From an uncultured bacterium (lineage in GTDB: Bacteria; Cyanobacteriota; Vampirovibrionia; Gastranaerophilales; Gastranaerophilaceae): 64,000 nt of DNA. The notes beneath the pieces are model-generated. The model did no database searches. It worked only from the letters and a program-made list of their open reading frames with translations, and was not told the origin of the DNA. Below, one piece after another: positions 17,781-25,247 of this stretch. The stretch is taken from NCBI GenBank assembly GCA_902765215.1, contig CACWZA010000003.1, forward strand, positions 1 through 64,000, in the 5' to 3' direction. Positions within the stretch are counted from its first letter, which is position 1, and each line of letters starts with the position of its first letter. The translations under genes and the position numbers were made by a program.

Positions 17781-19130
17781 TTAGAACAATAATCTAAACA
17801 ACAGGAATCTCTTATTTAATTTTTCAGAGAATTTCCGTAAATTCCGAACTGTAACAGCCGTATCTTCAACAACCTGTTTTACATTCGCCTTATCTTTAGT
17901 ATTATTAATAACTTCAAGTGTTGCGGATACATTGCACAATGCACGGTTCACATTATCAAGTGTCTGCATAAGGTTATTCTTCAATTTTTCATCCTTAGAC
18001 ATTCTGTTAATTGAGTTACTGATTTCAGCAACATTATTAACAGTAGTTGATAAATCGGACGCAAACTTTTGAGCATCGACAGCACCTATAATAGGAGTCA
18101 ACTCATCTGCAAGCCTGCTGAGTGACTTAGCAGTTTGAAGCATTGTAGGCTTGAACTGAGGGTCACTAATAATATTATTAACATTCTTTGACAAATCATT
18201 AAAGTTCTTAGACACATCATTCATCATTGTCATCATTGAATTAAGGTCTTTCCTTGATTCATCAATCAACAGTTCAGCCTTACCAAGAGTTGATGAAGCA
18301 CGCGCAGTTAAGACTTTGATATTAGCAACAGACTGTTTTAAATCAGCAACCATTGATTCATCCAAAATCTCATTCAGTTTCTTATTTGTTTCCGTTAATG
18401 ATTCAGCTGCCTGATATTGTAAATCTAAGAAGTCAGCAATTCTCATCGGCTCCATAATTGTATAAGGAGAAGTTTGATGAGGATAAGGGATAGCCGCATT
18501 ATCAAGCGGTCTAATTCTTAACTTATACACACCTTTATCCGAAACGACCTGTCCAACCATAAATTCAGGTAACACAAGCCCCGGTAAATTTATAATATAG
18601 CTGTACTTATATGCATAAGGGGTTGATATATTGTCGATTAAATTCTTTGGAATAACAGATTTGCTCAAAATCTGAGTTCTGCGGACTACCCCGACATCAT
18701 AATATTTATCATCAAGCTTAACCTGAACAGGAGCATTCTTTTCAAGCAAAGTAGTGTTTGAAGGGATATAAACAGCTTTCAGCTTAGGCGGAGTGATTTC
18801 AAGGAATTGTTCCCCAATCAAACCTGATTGCTGAATAGAAAGCATTGAAGCCCTAGGAATAGTTACATTAGGGTTTGTTATAACAAATTTGAGTTTAACA
18901 TAACTTGATTCGCCCTCAACAACAGGAACGACTTCTTCTACCTGCCCTACTCTTAAACCCATCATCTGAACAGCAGATCCGGGACGAATACCGTTAACAT
19001 CCTTAAACTGGACTTCAATTCTCGCCGCAGACGAGAATGCCCTTCCTTTTACCCACAAAACTGTACAGAAAAATATCATTAACGCCAGTAATGATAAAAC
19101 TCCTACTTTGAATGATGATGAAAATTTCAT
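17781..19130 (-). CDS. mlaD: MlaD-like MCE-domain lipid-transport protein
   Basis: A 449-residue protein with one N-terminal membrane anchor (VGVLSLLALMIFFCTVLWV) followed by the MCE domain: VQFKDVNGIRPGSAVQMMGL, RVGQVEEVV and later QSGLIGEQFLEI. The long C-terminal region is helical and Asn- and Asp-rich (NDVSKNFNDLSKNVNNI), typical of longer MCE proteins that form a periplasmic tunnel. It is longer than E. coli MlaD (about 183 residues). With the MlaE- and MlaF-like proteins upstream it forms an inner-membrane phospholipid ABC transporter facing the periplasm. It is the last gene of the operon. Confidence 0.9.
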   Translation of the reverse strand: MKFSSSFKVGVLSLLALMIFFCTVLWVKGRAFSSAARIEVQFKDVNGIRPGSAVQMMGLRVGQVEEVVPVVEGESSYVKLKFVITNPNVTIPRASMLSIQQSGLIGEQFLEITPPKLKAVYIPSNTTLLEKNAPVQVKLDDKYYDVGVVRRTQILSKSVIPKNLIDNISTPYAYKYSYIINLPGLVLPEFMVGQVVSDKGVYKLRIRPLDNAAIPYPHQTSPYTIMEPMRIADFLDLQYQAAESLTETNKKLNEILDESMVADLKQSVANIKVLTARASSTLGKAELLIDESRKDLNSMMTMMNDVSKNFNDLSKNVNNIISDPQFKPTMLQTAKSLSRLADELTPIIGAVDAQKFASDLSTTVNNVAEISNSINRMSKDEKLKNNLMQTLDNVNRALCNVSATLEVINNTKDKANVKQVVEDTAVTVRNLRKFSEKLNKRFLLFRLLF

Positions 19131-19166
19131 TTTTATATCCTCTTTCTTTATCTAATATTCTTATAA

Positions 19167-19886
19167 CTATCCTTTAAGCATCTTCATCGGCCCTTCAAGA
19201 CTTGCCGAAACGAACTGCTTAGTATACGGTGTATCCTGTTTGCACAATTCATCAGGTGTGCCGTAGAATACACATTTTCCGCCGTACAACATAAGAACTT
19301 TATCAGCCGTACGGGTAATTGTGGACATTTGGTGAGTGACCACAATTGATGCTGCGTTGGTTTCCTGTTTTAACCTTACAATATAATCTTCAATTAATGT
19401 CGATGACATAGGATCAAGACCAGCTGTAGGTTCATCATACAGAATTATTTCAGGCTCGGTAACGATAGCCCTTGCAAAACTAACACGCTTTTGCATACCA
19501 CCCGATAACTCTGACGGGAACTTCGACTCTATACCTGCCAAACCAACAAGACTGAGTTTTTCTCTCACAATTTCTTTTATATTCTTTTCTGTATACTTCT
19601 TTCTTAAATCTTTTCTTTCGTGCAACGCAAATGAGATGTTTTCATAAACATCAAGAGAGTCAATCAACGCAGAATACTGGAATACCATAGCGATATCACC
19701 TGTTGTAATAATTTCTCCGCTGTCACGACTGATTAAACCGCTAATCAGTTTTAACACGGTACTTTTACCCGAACCGCTAAAACCGACAATAGCAAGTATT
19801 TCGCCATTTTCAACCTTAAACGACAAGTCGTCAATGACTCTGTTTTTACCAAAAGATTTTATTAAATTCTTAACTTCTATGCTCAT
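19167..19886 (-). CDS. mlaF: MlaF-like ABC ATPase
   Basis: A 239-residue nucleotide-binding subunit. Visible motifs are Walker A GFSGSGKST, the Q-loop VFQYSALID (MlaF proteins have this FQ-S-AL-D form), signature LSGGMQKR, Walker B IILYDEPTAGLDP and switch histidine VVTHQM. It lies between the permease (20 bases upstream) and the MCE gene (36 bases downstream). It powers phospholipid transport between the membranes by MlaE and MlaD. Confidence 0.93.
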   Translation of the reverse strand: MSIEVKNLIKSFGKNRVIDDLSFKVENGEILAIVGFSGSGKSTVLKLISGLISRDSGEIITTGDIAMVFQYSALIDSLDVYENISFALHERKDLRKKYTEKNIKEIVREKLSLVGLAGIESKFPSELSGGMQKRVSFARAIVTEPEIILYDEPTAGLDPMSSTLIEDYIVRLKQETNAASIVVTHQMSTITRTADKVLMLYGGKCVFYGTPDELCKQDTPYTKQFVSASLEGPMKMLKG

Positions 19887-19905
19887 CTCTTACTAATGTT
19901 CCTCC

Positions 19906-20709
19906 CTAGAAGAAAAATACAATTGAGAAAATTAAATCTAAAATAACAATTGCAACAAATGACCAAACAACGGCCTTTGTAGTTGCAAGCCCCACACCCT
20001 TTGCACCGCCTGATGCTCTGTAACCGCAGGTACAACTTACTAATGCAATTGTAAACCCAAAAGATACCGCCTTTAACATAGCGACATTCATATCTTTCAG
20101 ATACAAACCTCTGTAAACGGAATCAAAGTATGCCTTATAAGACAAACCTGATGCCAAATGTGCCGCAACACCGCCGCCAATAATACCGACAACAGATGCA
20201 ACAATCAGGATTAAAGGCATCATTAACACACCGGAAAACACTCTCGGCACGAACAGATACTCGATAGGATCAACCTTTAAAACTTTTATGGCATCAATTT
20301 GCTCAGTTACACGCATTGTTGCAAGCTCAGATGCAAGCGACGAACCAATCATAGAGATAATAGCAAACCCTGACATAATTATGCCGTCTTCGCGGATAAT
20401 AAGCATAGCAACAAGCATCCCTACAAAATTGCCTGCCCCCTGCTTAACCATTTCACCTGCAACCTGCATAGACACAATAATGGATGACATACCGACGATT
20501 GACAAAGTTATTGGCAGTGAACTGATACCAAATCTGGCGCACTGTTCAATAAGAACCTTTTTGTCAACCTGCCCTTTTAAGATATGCATGATTGAACGAC
20601 CGCCAAAACGCACCATATCTCCAATTGTCGTAACAAGACTGACAAAGTGGGAGAACAAATGCCGAAAAACGGTATATGTAACTGTGCCTTTTAATGTGTA
20701 AGTGCCCAT
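19906..20709 (-). CDS. mlaE: MlaE-like permease
   Basis: A 267-residue integral membrane protein of the MlaE/YrbE family with about five or six membrane segments, the conserved EQIDAIKVLKVDPIEYL cytoplasmic loop that contacts the ATPase, and the late ATTKAVVWSF motif. The frame stays open to TTG at 20736, but ATG 20709 gives the usual N-terminus; neither has a convincing ribosome binding site. It sits 59 bases after rpe, with MlaF and MlaD genes downstream. Confidence 0.92.
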   Translation of the reverse strand: MGTYTLKGTVTYTVFRHLFSHFVSLVTTIGDMVRFGGRSIMHILKGQVDKKVLIEQCARFGISSLPITLSIVGMSSIIVSMQVAGEMVKQGAGNFVGMLVAMLIIREDGIIMSGFAIISMIGSSLASELATMRVTEQIDAIKVLKVDPIEYLFVPRVFSGVLMMPLILIVASVVGIIGGGVAAHLASGLSYKAYFDSVYRGLYLKDMNVAMLKAVSFGFTIALVSCTCGYRASGGAKGVGLATTKAVVWSFVAIVILDLIFSIVFFF

Positions 20710-20768
20710 AGTAACAATAATAGCAAATTTTTGCAAACCGGGCTATTTTGTAATAATAAGTTAACAAA

Positions 20769-21410
20769 CTATCTTAGAGAGCGAATTGCAGACTCAACAT
20801 TTTCTGATTTAAAAATATAATTTCCTGCAACTAAGGAATTAGCACCTGCCGAAACACATATTTTTGAGGTAACATCGTTTATTCCGCCATCAACCTGCAA
20901 AAAACTGTTTTCTGGTTGACGGGATTTTATATAAGGCAGTTTTTTAGCACATTCATCCATAAACTTCTGACCGCCAAAACCCGGCTCAACCGTCATTACA
21001 AGAATCAAATCTGCAAGCGGAATGTACTTTTCAATTTCTTCAGGCTTAGTCATCGGTTTAATTGATAAACCTGCTTTTATACCACAGGACTTAATTAACT
21101 TTATAACTTCTTCTGTTTTTTCTTTTGTTGCTTCATAGTGGAAGGTTATAATATCTGCTCCCGCATCAGCAAACGGTTTAATATATTTTTCAGGGGTTTC
21201 AATCATCAAATGAACATCAAGAAGCAAATTCGTAATTTTCCTTATTGATTTAACAACGGGAACACCGATTGTTATATTAGGAACAAAATGCCCGTCCATA
21301 ACATCAATATGAAGCCATTCAGCCCCTGCTTTTTCAACCGAAATAATATCTTTTTCAAGATTAGAAAAATTGGCAGATAAAATTGACGGAGAAATTATAA
21401 CCTTACTCAT
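20769..21410 (-). CDS. rpe: Ribulose-phosphate 3-epimerase
   Basis: A 213-residue TIM-barrel enzyme of the pentose phosphate pathway that interconverts ribulose-5-phosphate and xylulose-5-phosphate. Motifs: SPSILSANFSNLEKDI, LHIDVMDGHFVPNITIG with the metal-binding His and Asp, LLLDVHLMIETP, MTVEPGFGGQKF and VDGGINDVTS. The length is normal. Its first 8 bases overlap the end of rnc, showing translational coupling. Confidence 0.96.
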   Translation of the reverse strand: MSKVIISPSILSANFSNLEKDIISVEKAGAEWLHIDVMDGHFVPNITIGVPVVKSIRKITNLLLDVHLMIETPEKYIKPFADAGADIITFHYEATKEKTEEVIKLIKSCGIKAGLSIKPMTKPEEIEKYIPLADLILVMTVEPGFGGQKFMDECAKKLPYIKSRQPENSFLQVDGGINDVTSKICVSAGANSLVAGNYIFKSENVESAIRSLR

Positions 21411-22143
21411 TTGCCCCCTCCTCGATTATTCCCAACTCAACACAGGCTTTATATGCAGCATCCTGCTGGGCTTCTTTTTTATTTTTTCCTTCACCCGAAG
21501 CCAAAACCTTATCCTGATAAGATACCTCAATCACAAAATGAGGTTTATGAGCAGGGCCTTTTGTTTCAACCAAATTGTATATAGGCAATTCATTTGATAT
21601 TTTTTGTGTGTACTCCTGCAAAACCGCTTTTGCATTATATTTAACAAAATGGTTTTCTATATCATCAGAAATCGGTAAAAGATGTCGTTCAACAAATTTC
21701 TCAACAACTGATACCTTACCGTCAAGATAATACACCCCGAATACAGATTCCAAAGAGCAGGCAATATTTGACTCTCTCTTGCGCCCGCCCGTATGTTCTT
21801 CACCTGAACCGAGGAGCAAATACTTATCTAACCCTATATCAAGTGCAACCTTTGATAAAGTAGCATCAGATACCAAAATAGACCTTATTTTAGACAAATC
21901 GCCTTCTTCATACTCAGGGTACTTTTTATATAAAAGTGATGATGTGACCAGTTTCAAAACTGCATCACCCAAGAACTCCAACCGTTCATAATTCTCGCTA
22001 TACGGCAAAGATTGTTCTTTTGTGTAGGAAGGATGTGTAAAAGCAACTCTCAACAATTTTTCATTTGAGCACTTTACCCCCTCTAACTTAAAGGGTTTAT
22101 CTTTTTCATTCTTATTAAAGAGGCCCGAAATCAAACCACCCAT
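21403..22143 (-). CDS. rnc: Ribonuclease III
   Basis: A 246-residue double-strand-specific RNase that processes rRNA and mRNA. The catalytic signature NYERLEFLGDAVLKLV is present, with a second acidic cluster at ESVFGVYYLDGK and a C-terminal dsRNA-binding domain starting at AVLQEYTQKISNELPIY and ending KKEAQQDAAYKACVEL. It starts on the last base of cdsA and overlaps rpe. Confidence 0.96.
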   Translation of the reverse strand: MGGLISGLFNKNEKDKPFKLEGVKCSNEKLLRVAFTHPSYTKEQSLPYSENYERLEFLGDAVLKLVTSSLLYKKYPEYEEGDLSKIRSILVSDATLSKVALDIGLDKYLLLGSGEEHTGGRKRESNIACSLESVFGVYYLDGKVSVVEKFVERHLLPISDDIENHFVKYNAKAVLQEYTQKISNELPIYNLVETKGPAHKPHFVIEVSYQDKVLASGEGKNKKEAQQDAAYKACVELGIIEEGANE

Positions 22144-23027
22144 TACAACAATCCTTGTAAAAATGTTTTTATGTTAGTTAAGGTATTTACATCATATACA
22201 ACATAATGGAAGTAATAGTACAAAACAGGGAGGGTGAACACGTAACTGTCTGTTCTGTCTAAGAAACCGCCGTGCCCCGGAAGTGTATTTCCTGAATCTT
22301 TAACCCCTGCATCTCTTTTGATTAATGACTCACAAAGATCACCAATCTGCGAGAATAATGCAACAAGAATACCTGCAATAACACTGAAAACAACAGGAAG
22401 ATCAATCATATACCCGATTAAAGTTGCCATACAAATTGCGCAAAATGTTCCGCCGACAGCACCTTCAATTGTCTTATTCGGACTTATAACAGGTGATAAT
22501 TTATGCTTCCCGAACTTACTTCCAAAATAATAACATCCCGTATCAGTTATCAAAATAGTAAAGAATATCAGAAGTACAAAACCCTTACCCGGACATTCGC
22601 CCGTAACTTTTAACAGATGATGATAAGTAGGCTGTGAGCCGATATCTCTCAAAAAGATAAGATAAAGCGGGAACAAACCGCCATATATAAAACCTAATAT
22701 TGTTGTTGCAACATTAGCAATATATGGTTGTTTACCCTTAAACAACACCCACATAAAAGCGGAAATTGAACAAACGGTAACCGCAAATGAAAGCAGATTA
22801 AATCTGTTCAGATATGCAAGTATCGCAAATATTGCATCAGCAACCAATATTACTTTTATACTAGGATAAAAGCCTTTGTTTTTAAGTATAGAAACATATT
22901 CTCTTGTTGCAAAGATAACGACCAACATGGTAATAATAAACAATGCAAGTCCGCCGCTCAAAAGAGAAAAGAGCATTATAAAGCCCATTATTGTGCCCGT
23001 TATTATCCTTGTTATGCTTTTATCCAT
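22143..23027 (-). CDS. cdsA: Phosphatidate cytidylyltransferase
   Basis: A 294-residue membrane enzyme that makes CDP-diacylglycerol from phosphatidate and CTP, the branch point of phospholipid synthesis. It has about seven or eight hydrophobic segments and the CdsA C-terminal signature: SQIGDLCESLIKRDAGVKDS followed by LPGHGGFLDRTDS. SPNKTIEGAVGG is the upstream conserved loop. It lies between frr and rnc with a one-base overlap to rnc. Confidence 0.95.
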   Translation of the reverse strand: MDKSITRIITGTIMGFIMLFSLLSGGLALFIITMLVVIFATREYVSILKNKGFYPSIKVILVADAIFAILAYLNRFNLLSFAVTVCSISAFMWVLFKGKQPYIANVATTILGFIYGGLFPLYLIFLRDIGSQPTYHHLLKVTGECPGKGFVLLIFFTILITDTGCYYFGSKFGKHKLSPVISPNKTIEGAVGGTFCAICMATLIGYMIDLPVVFSVIAGILVALFSQIGDLCESLIKRDAGVKDSGNTLPGHGGFLDRTDSYVFTLPVLYYYFHYVVYDVNTLTNIKTFLQGLL

Positions 23028-23043
23028 TTAAAACTCACCTCTA

Positions 23044-23610
23044 TTATACTGTCATAACTTCTTTTTCTTTTTCAGAAACAGAAGCATCAATCATTTTTGT
23101 ATACTTGTCAGTAACTTTTTGAATTTTATCCTGATTATCTTTAACAGTATCTTCAGGAAGATTTTCAGCCTTTTCTGCCTTTTTAAGTGCATCTGCCATA
23201 TCGCGTCTTACATTTCTTACAGCAACCTTAGCATCTTCACCCATCTTTTTAACTTCTTTTGCAATTTCTTTTCTCTTTTCTTCAGTCAGAGGCGGGAATG
23301 CAAGTCTAAGACATACACCGTCACTGTTTGGAGCGATACCTAATTCAGCCTTGATGATAGCTTTTTCAATATCTTTTAAAATAGTCTTATCGTATGGAGT
23401 TATAACAAGAGTAGTACCGTCCTGAACAGTAACCTGTGACATTTGTCTAAGCGGAGTAGGTGTTCCGTAATAGTCAACCTGCACCTTGTCCAAAATCCCA
23501 GGGTTTGCTCTTCCTGTTCTAACTGTAGCAAATTCTCTTTTTAACTGAGAGATTGCTTTTTCCATTTTTTCTTCGCCTGTCTTAAATAAAGCATCAACTG
23601 TTTCTGACAT
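23044..23610 (-). CDS. frr: Ribosome recycling factor
   Basis: A 188-residue three-helix protein that splits post-termination ribosomes together with EF-G. It shows EKMEKAISQLKREFATVRTG, the VDYYGTPTPLRQMSQV hinge domain and FPPLTEEKRKEIAKEVKKMG. The length (about 185) is typical. It directly follows pyrH, as in most bacteria. Confidence 0.97.
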   Translation of the reverse strand: MSETVDALFKTGEEKMEKAISQLKREFATVRTGRANPGILDKVQVDYYGTPTPLRQMSQVTVQDGTTLVITPYDKTILKDIEKAIIKAELGIAPNSDGVCLRLAFPPLTEEKRKEIAKEVKKMGEDAKVAVRNVRRDMADALKKAEKAENLPEDTVKDNQDKIQKVTDKYTKMIDASVSEKEKEVMTV

Positions 23611-23641
23611 TTTTACCTCTTTCTATAATCAATCTAATAAA

Positions 23642-24364
23642 TTATTTACTAACATAAGTGCCGATTTTTTCATCAGCCATAATTCTTTTCAGACTACCTT
23701 TTGCATTAAAATCAAAAACCACAATAGGTATATTATTCTGCTCACAAAGGGTGCAGGCTGATGAATCCATAACCTTAAGCCCTTTCAGGATAATATCCGA
23801 ATAATGGATAAAGTCAAGTTTTTTAGCCTGCGGGTTAGTTCTAGGATCATCATCGTAGACCCCATCTACACCGTTTTTAGCCATAAGCATTGCTTCTGCG
23901 TTAATTTCAGATGCTCTGAGGGCTGCAGCGGTATCAGTAGTAAAGAACGGGTTCCCCGTACCTGCAGCAAAAATAACAACTCTGCCTTTTTCAAGGTGTC
24001 TTATTGCTCTGTGTCTGATATACGGTTCTGCAATCTGCCTCATAGTGATAGCAGACTGAATACGGCAATCAACATCAGCCTTTTTAAGAGCACTTTGGAG
24101 TGCAACCGCATTCATAACTGTTGCAAGCATCCCGATATAATCGCCAGATGCTCTGTCCATACCCAACTGAGCACTGTTTTTCATTCCTCTGAATATATTT
24201 CCGCCTCCGACAACAACGGCAACTTCAACACCTTCATCTAATATAGATTTAATCTCGTTTGCCATCATTTCAACAGGCTTATAATCAATACCAAATTCCT
24301 GCTCACCAAGCAAAGCTTCACCGCTAACCTTAAGCAGAATTCTTTTATATTTTGGATTACTCAT
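23642..24364 (-). CDS. pyrH: Uridylate kinase
   Basis: A 240-residue amino-acid-kinase-fold enzyme that phosphorylates UMP to UDP. Motifs: [63 protein letters not shown] and [14 protein letters not shown]. First gene of the eight-gene operon, with a predicted promoter 45-73 bases upstream. Confidence 0.97.
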   Translation of the reverse strand: MSNPKYKRILLKVSGEALLGEQEFGIDYKPVEMMANEIKSILDEGVEVAVVVGGGNIFRGMKNSAQLGMDRASGDYIGMLATVMNAVALQSALKKADVDCRIQSAITMRQIAEPYIRHRAIRHLEKGRVVIFAAGTGNPFFTTDTAAALRASEINAEAMLMAKNGVDGVYDDDPRTNPQAKKLDFIHYSDIILKGLKVMDSSACTLCEQNNIPIVVFDFNAKGSLKRIMADEKIGTYVSK

Positions 24365-24408
24365 CTCTATCCCTTATCTATAACGTAATTACACTAAATA
24401 ACAACTTA

Positions 24409-24437
24409 ATTCTAAAACAAATTACAGTAAATGTAAA
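24409..24437 (-). promoter_or_regulatory. Sigma-70 promoter of the pyrH operon
   Basis: On the minus strand TTTACA (24437-24432) and TAGAAT (24414-24409) are 17 bases apart, which would give a leader of about 40 bases before pyrH. Confidence 0.55.
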
Positions 24438-24471
24438 GTGGGAATTTATACTAAATTACAGACTGTTCTTA

Positions 24472-24531
24472 TAAAAAATAAAAACATCACAAGAGCTGTC
24501 GTACTGCGTCCGGCTAGCTACATGTGATGTA
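24472..24531 (-). terminator. Terminator-like hairpin with a 31-base structured loop upstream of the pyrH promoter
   Basis: On the minus strand ACATCACA (24530-24523) pairs with TGTGATGT (24491-24484), an inner AGCT/AGCT pair can extend the fold, and TTTTTATTTTTT follows. No gene on this strand leads into it, and the pyrH promoter lies beyond it, so it would end a separate short transcript. Confidence 0.5.
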
Positions 24532-24902
24532 TGAACACTAAAAACCATAATAATTTAATATGTAATGTACTTGATTTTTGTTGCCCCGATTCTGGAAAAA
24601 TACTTCAGAATACGTTCAACGATGAAATTAATAAGATGCATAGGATACCTCATTCACTATCAGTGAATATGTTCACCTATCCTCATTTTACAATTTTTTG
24701 TAAAAATTACAATAGAAAAACCATTAAAAATTACATATCTTAATAGTGTAAAACATACACTATCACAGGCTTAGAGAAGTTTGCCACACAAAACAACGAC
24801 ACAAAACACTTGAAAATAATTTGTAAATTTTTAGTAAAATATTGTACTAATGCTAATTTATATAGTTTAATAAATAAAGAGGGATTATGAGGGGATTTTA
24901 GT
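24532..24902. other. Gene-poor interval with two further inverted repeats
   Basis: Two hairpins are visible: a nested one at about 24643-24683 (AGGATA...TATCCT enclosing ATTCAC...GTGAAT) and a perfect 8-bp one at 24742-24762 (ATAGTGTA...TACACTAT). A 70-codon open frame at 24531-24743 has no ribosome binding site and I do not call it. With the terminator at 24472-24531 this could be a small-RNA gene on the minus strand of up to about 300 bases. Confidence 0.4.
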
Positions 24903-25247
24903 ATGTCAGAAGATATAAACCAAAAAGTAATAAATATGTTTAATCGCCATAACAAAGATTTACCGCAGGAAGCAGAAGAAAGAATAAAATTTTTCGCAGG
25001 CTTCAGCTATGTAAAACTTAAACGCGATGTAAACGGAAAGAAGTTTGTACCGTCACAATTGACCTCTTATGCAAAAAAATGCCATTACATTGTGTCAGTA
25101 ATGAGAGATGTTGATGGTGAAACCTGCCTCTACAACTATGACATAAAAAGTGAAGACTTACTGAAATTCGTGAAAGCATTTGATAATGATACCCTCAACG
25201 GCACAATAATAGAAATAGAAAAATATGTCCCGGAAGATTTAGCATAA
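24903..25247 (+). CDS. Hypothetical protein coupled to the radical-SAM gene
   Basis: A 114-residue soluble protein of unknown family, with no signal peptide and a mixed alpha/beta composition. FFAGFSYVKLKRDVNGKKFV resembles a small beta-sheet core. Its stop TAA overlaps the ATG of the next gene in ATAATGA, so the two are translationally coupled. A function together with the radical-SAM protein or RNase G is inferred from position only. Confidence 0.6.
   Translation: MSEDINQKVINMFNRHNKDLPQEAEERIKFFAGFSYVKLKRDVNGKKFVPSQLTSYAKKCHYIVSVMRDVDGETCLYNYDIKSEDLLKFVKAFDNDTLNGTIIEIEKYVPEDLA

Noticed and set aside
19167-19886. MlaF-like ATPase as the missing motor of the ABC-2 exporter
   Set aside because: It is embedded between its own permease and MCE genes and has the MlaF-type Q-loop; sharing is unlikely.
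24531-24743. 70-codon plus-strand frame with a few cysteines
   Set aside because: No ribosome binding site, starts inside the terminator hairpin, and overlaps conserved-looking inverted repeats; not called as a gene.
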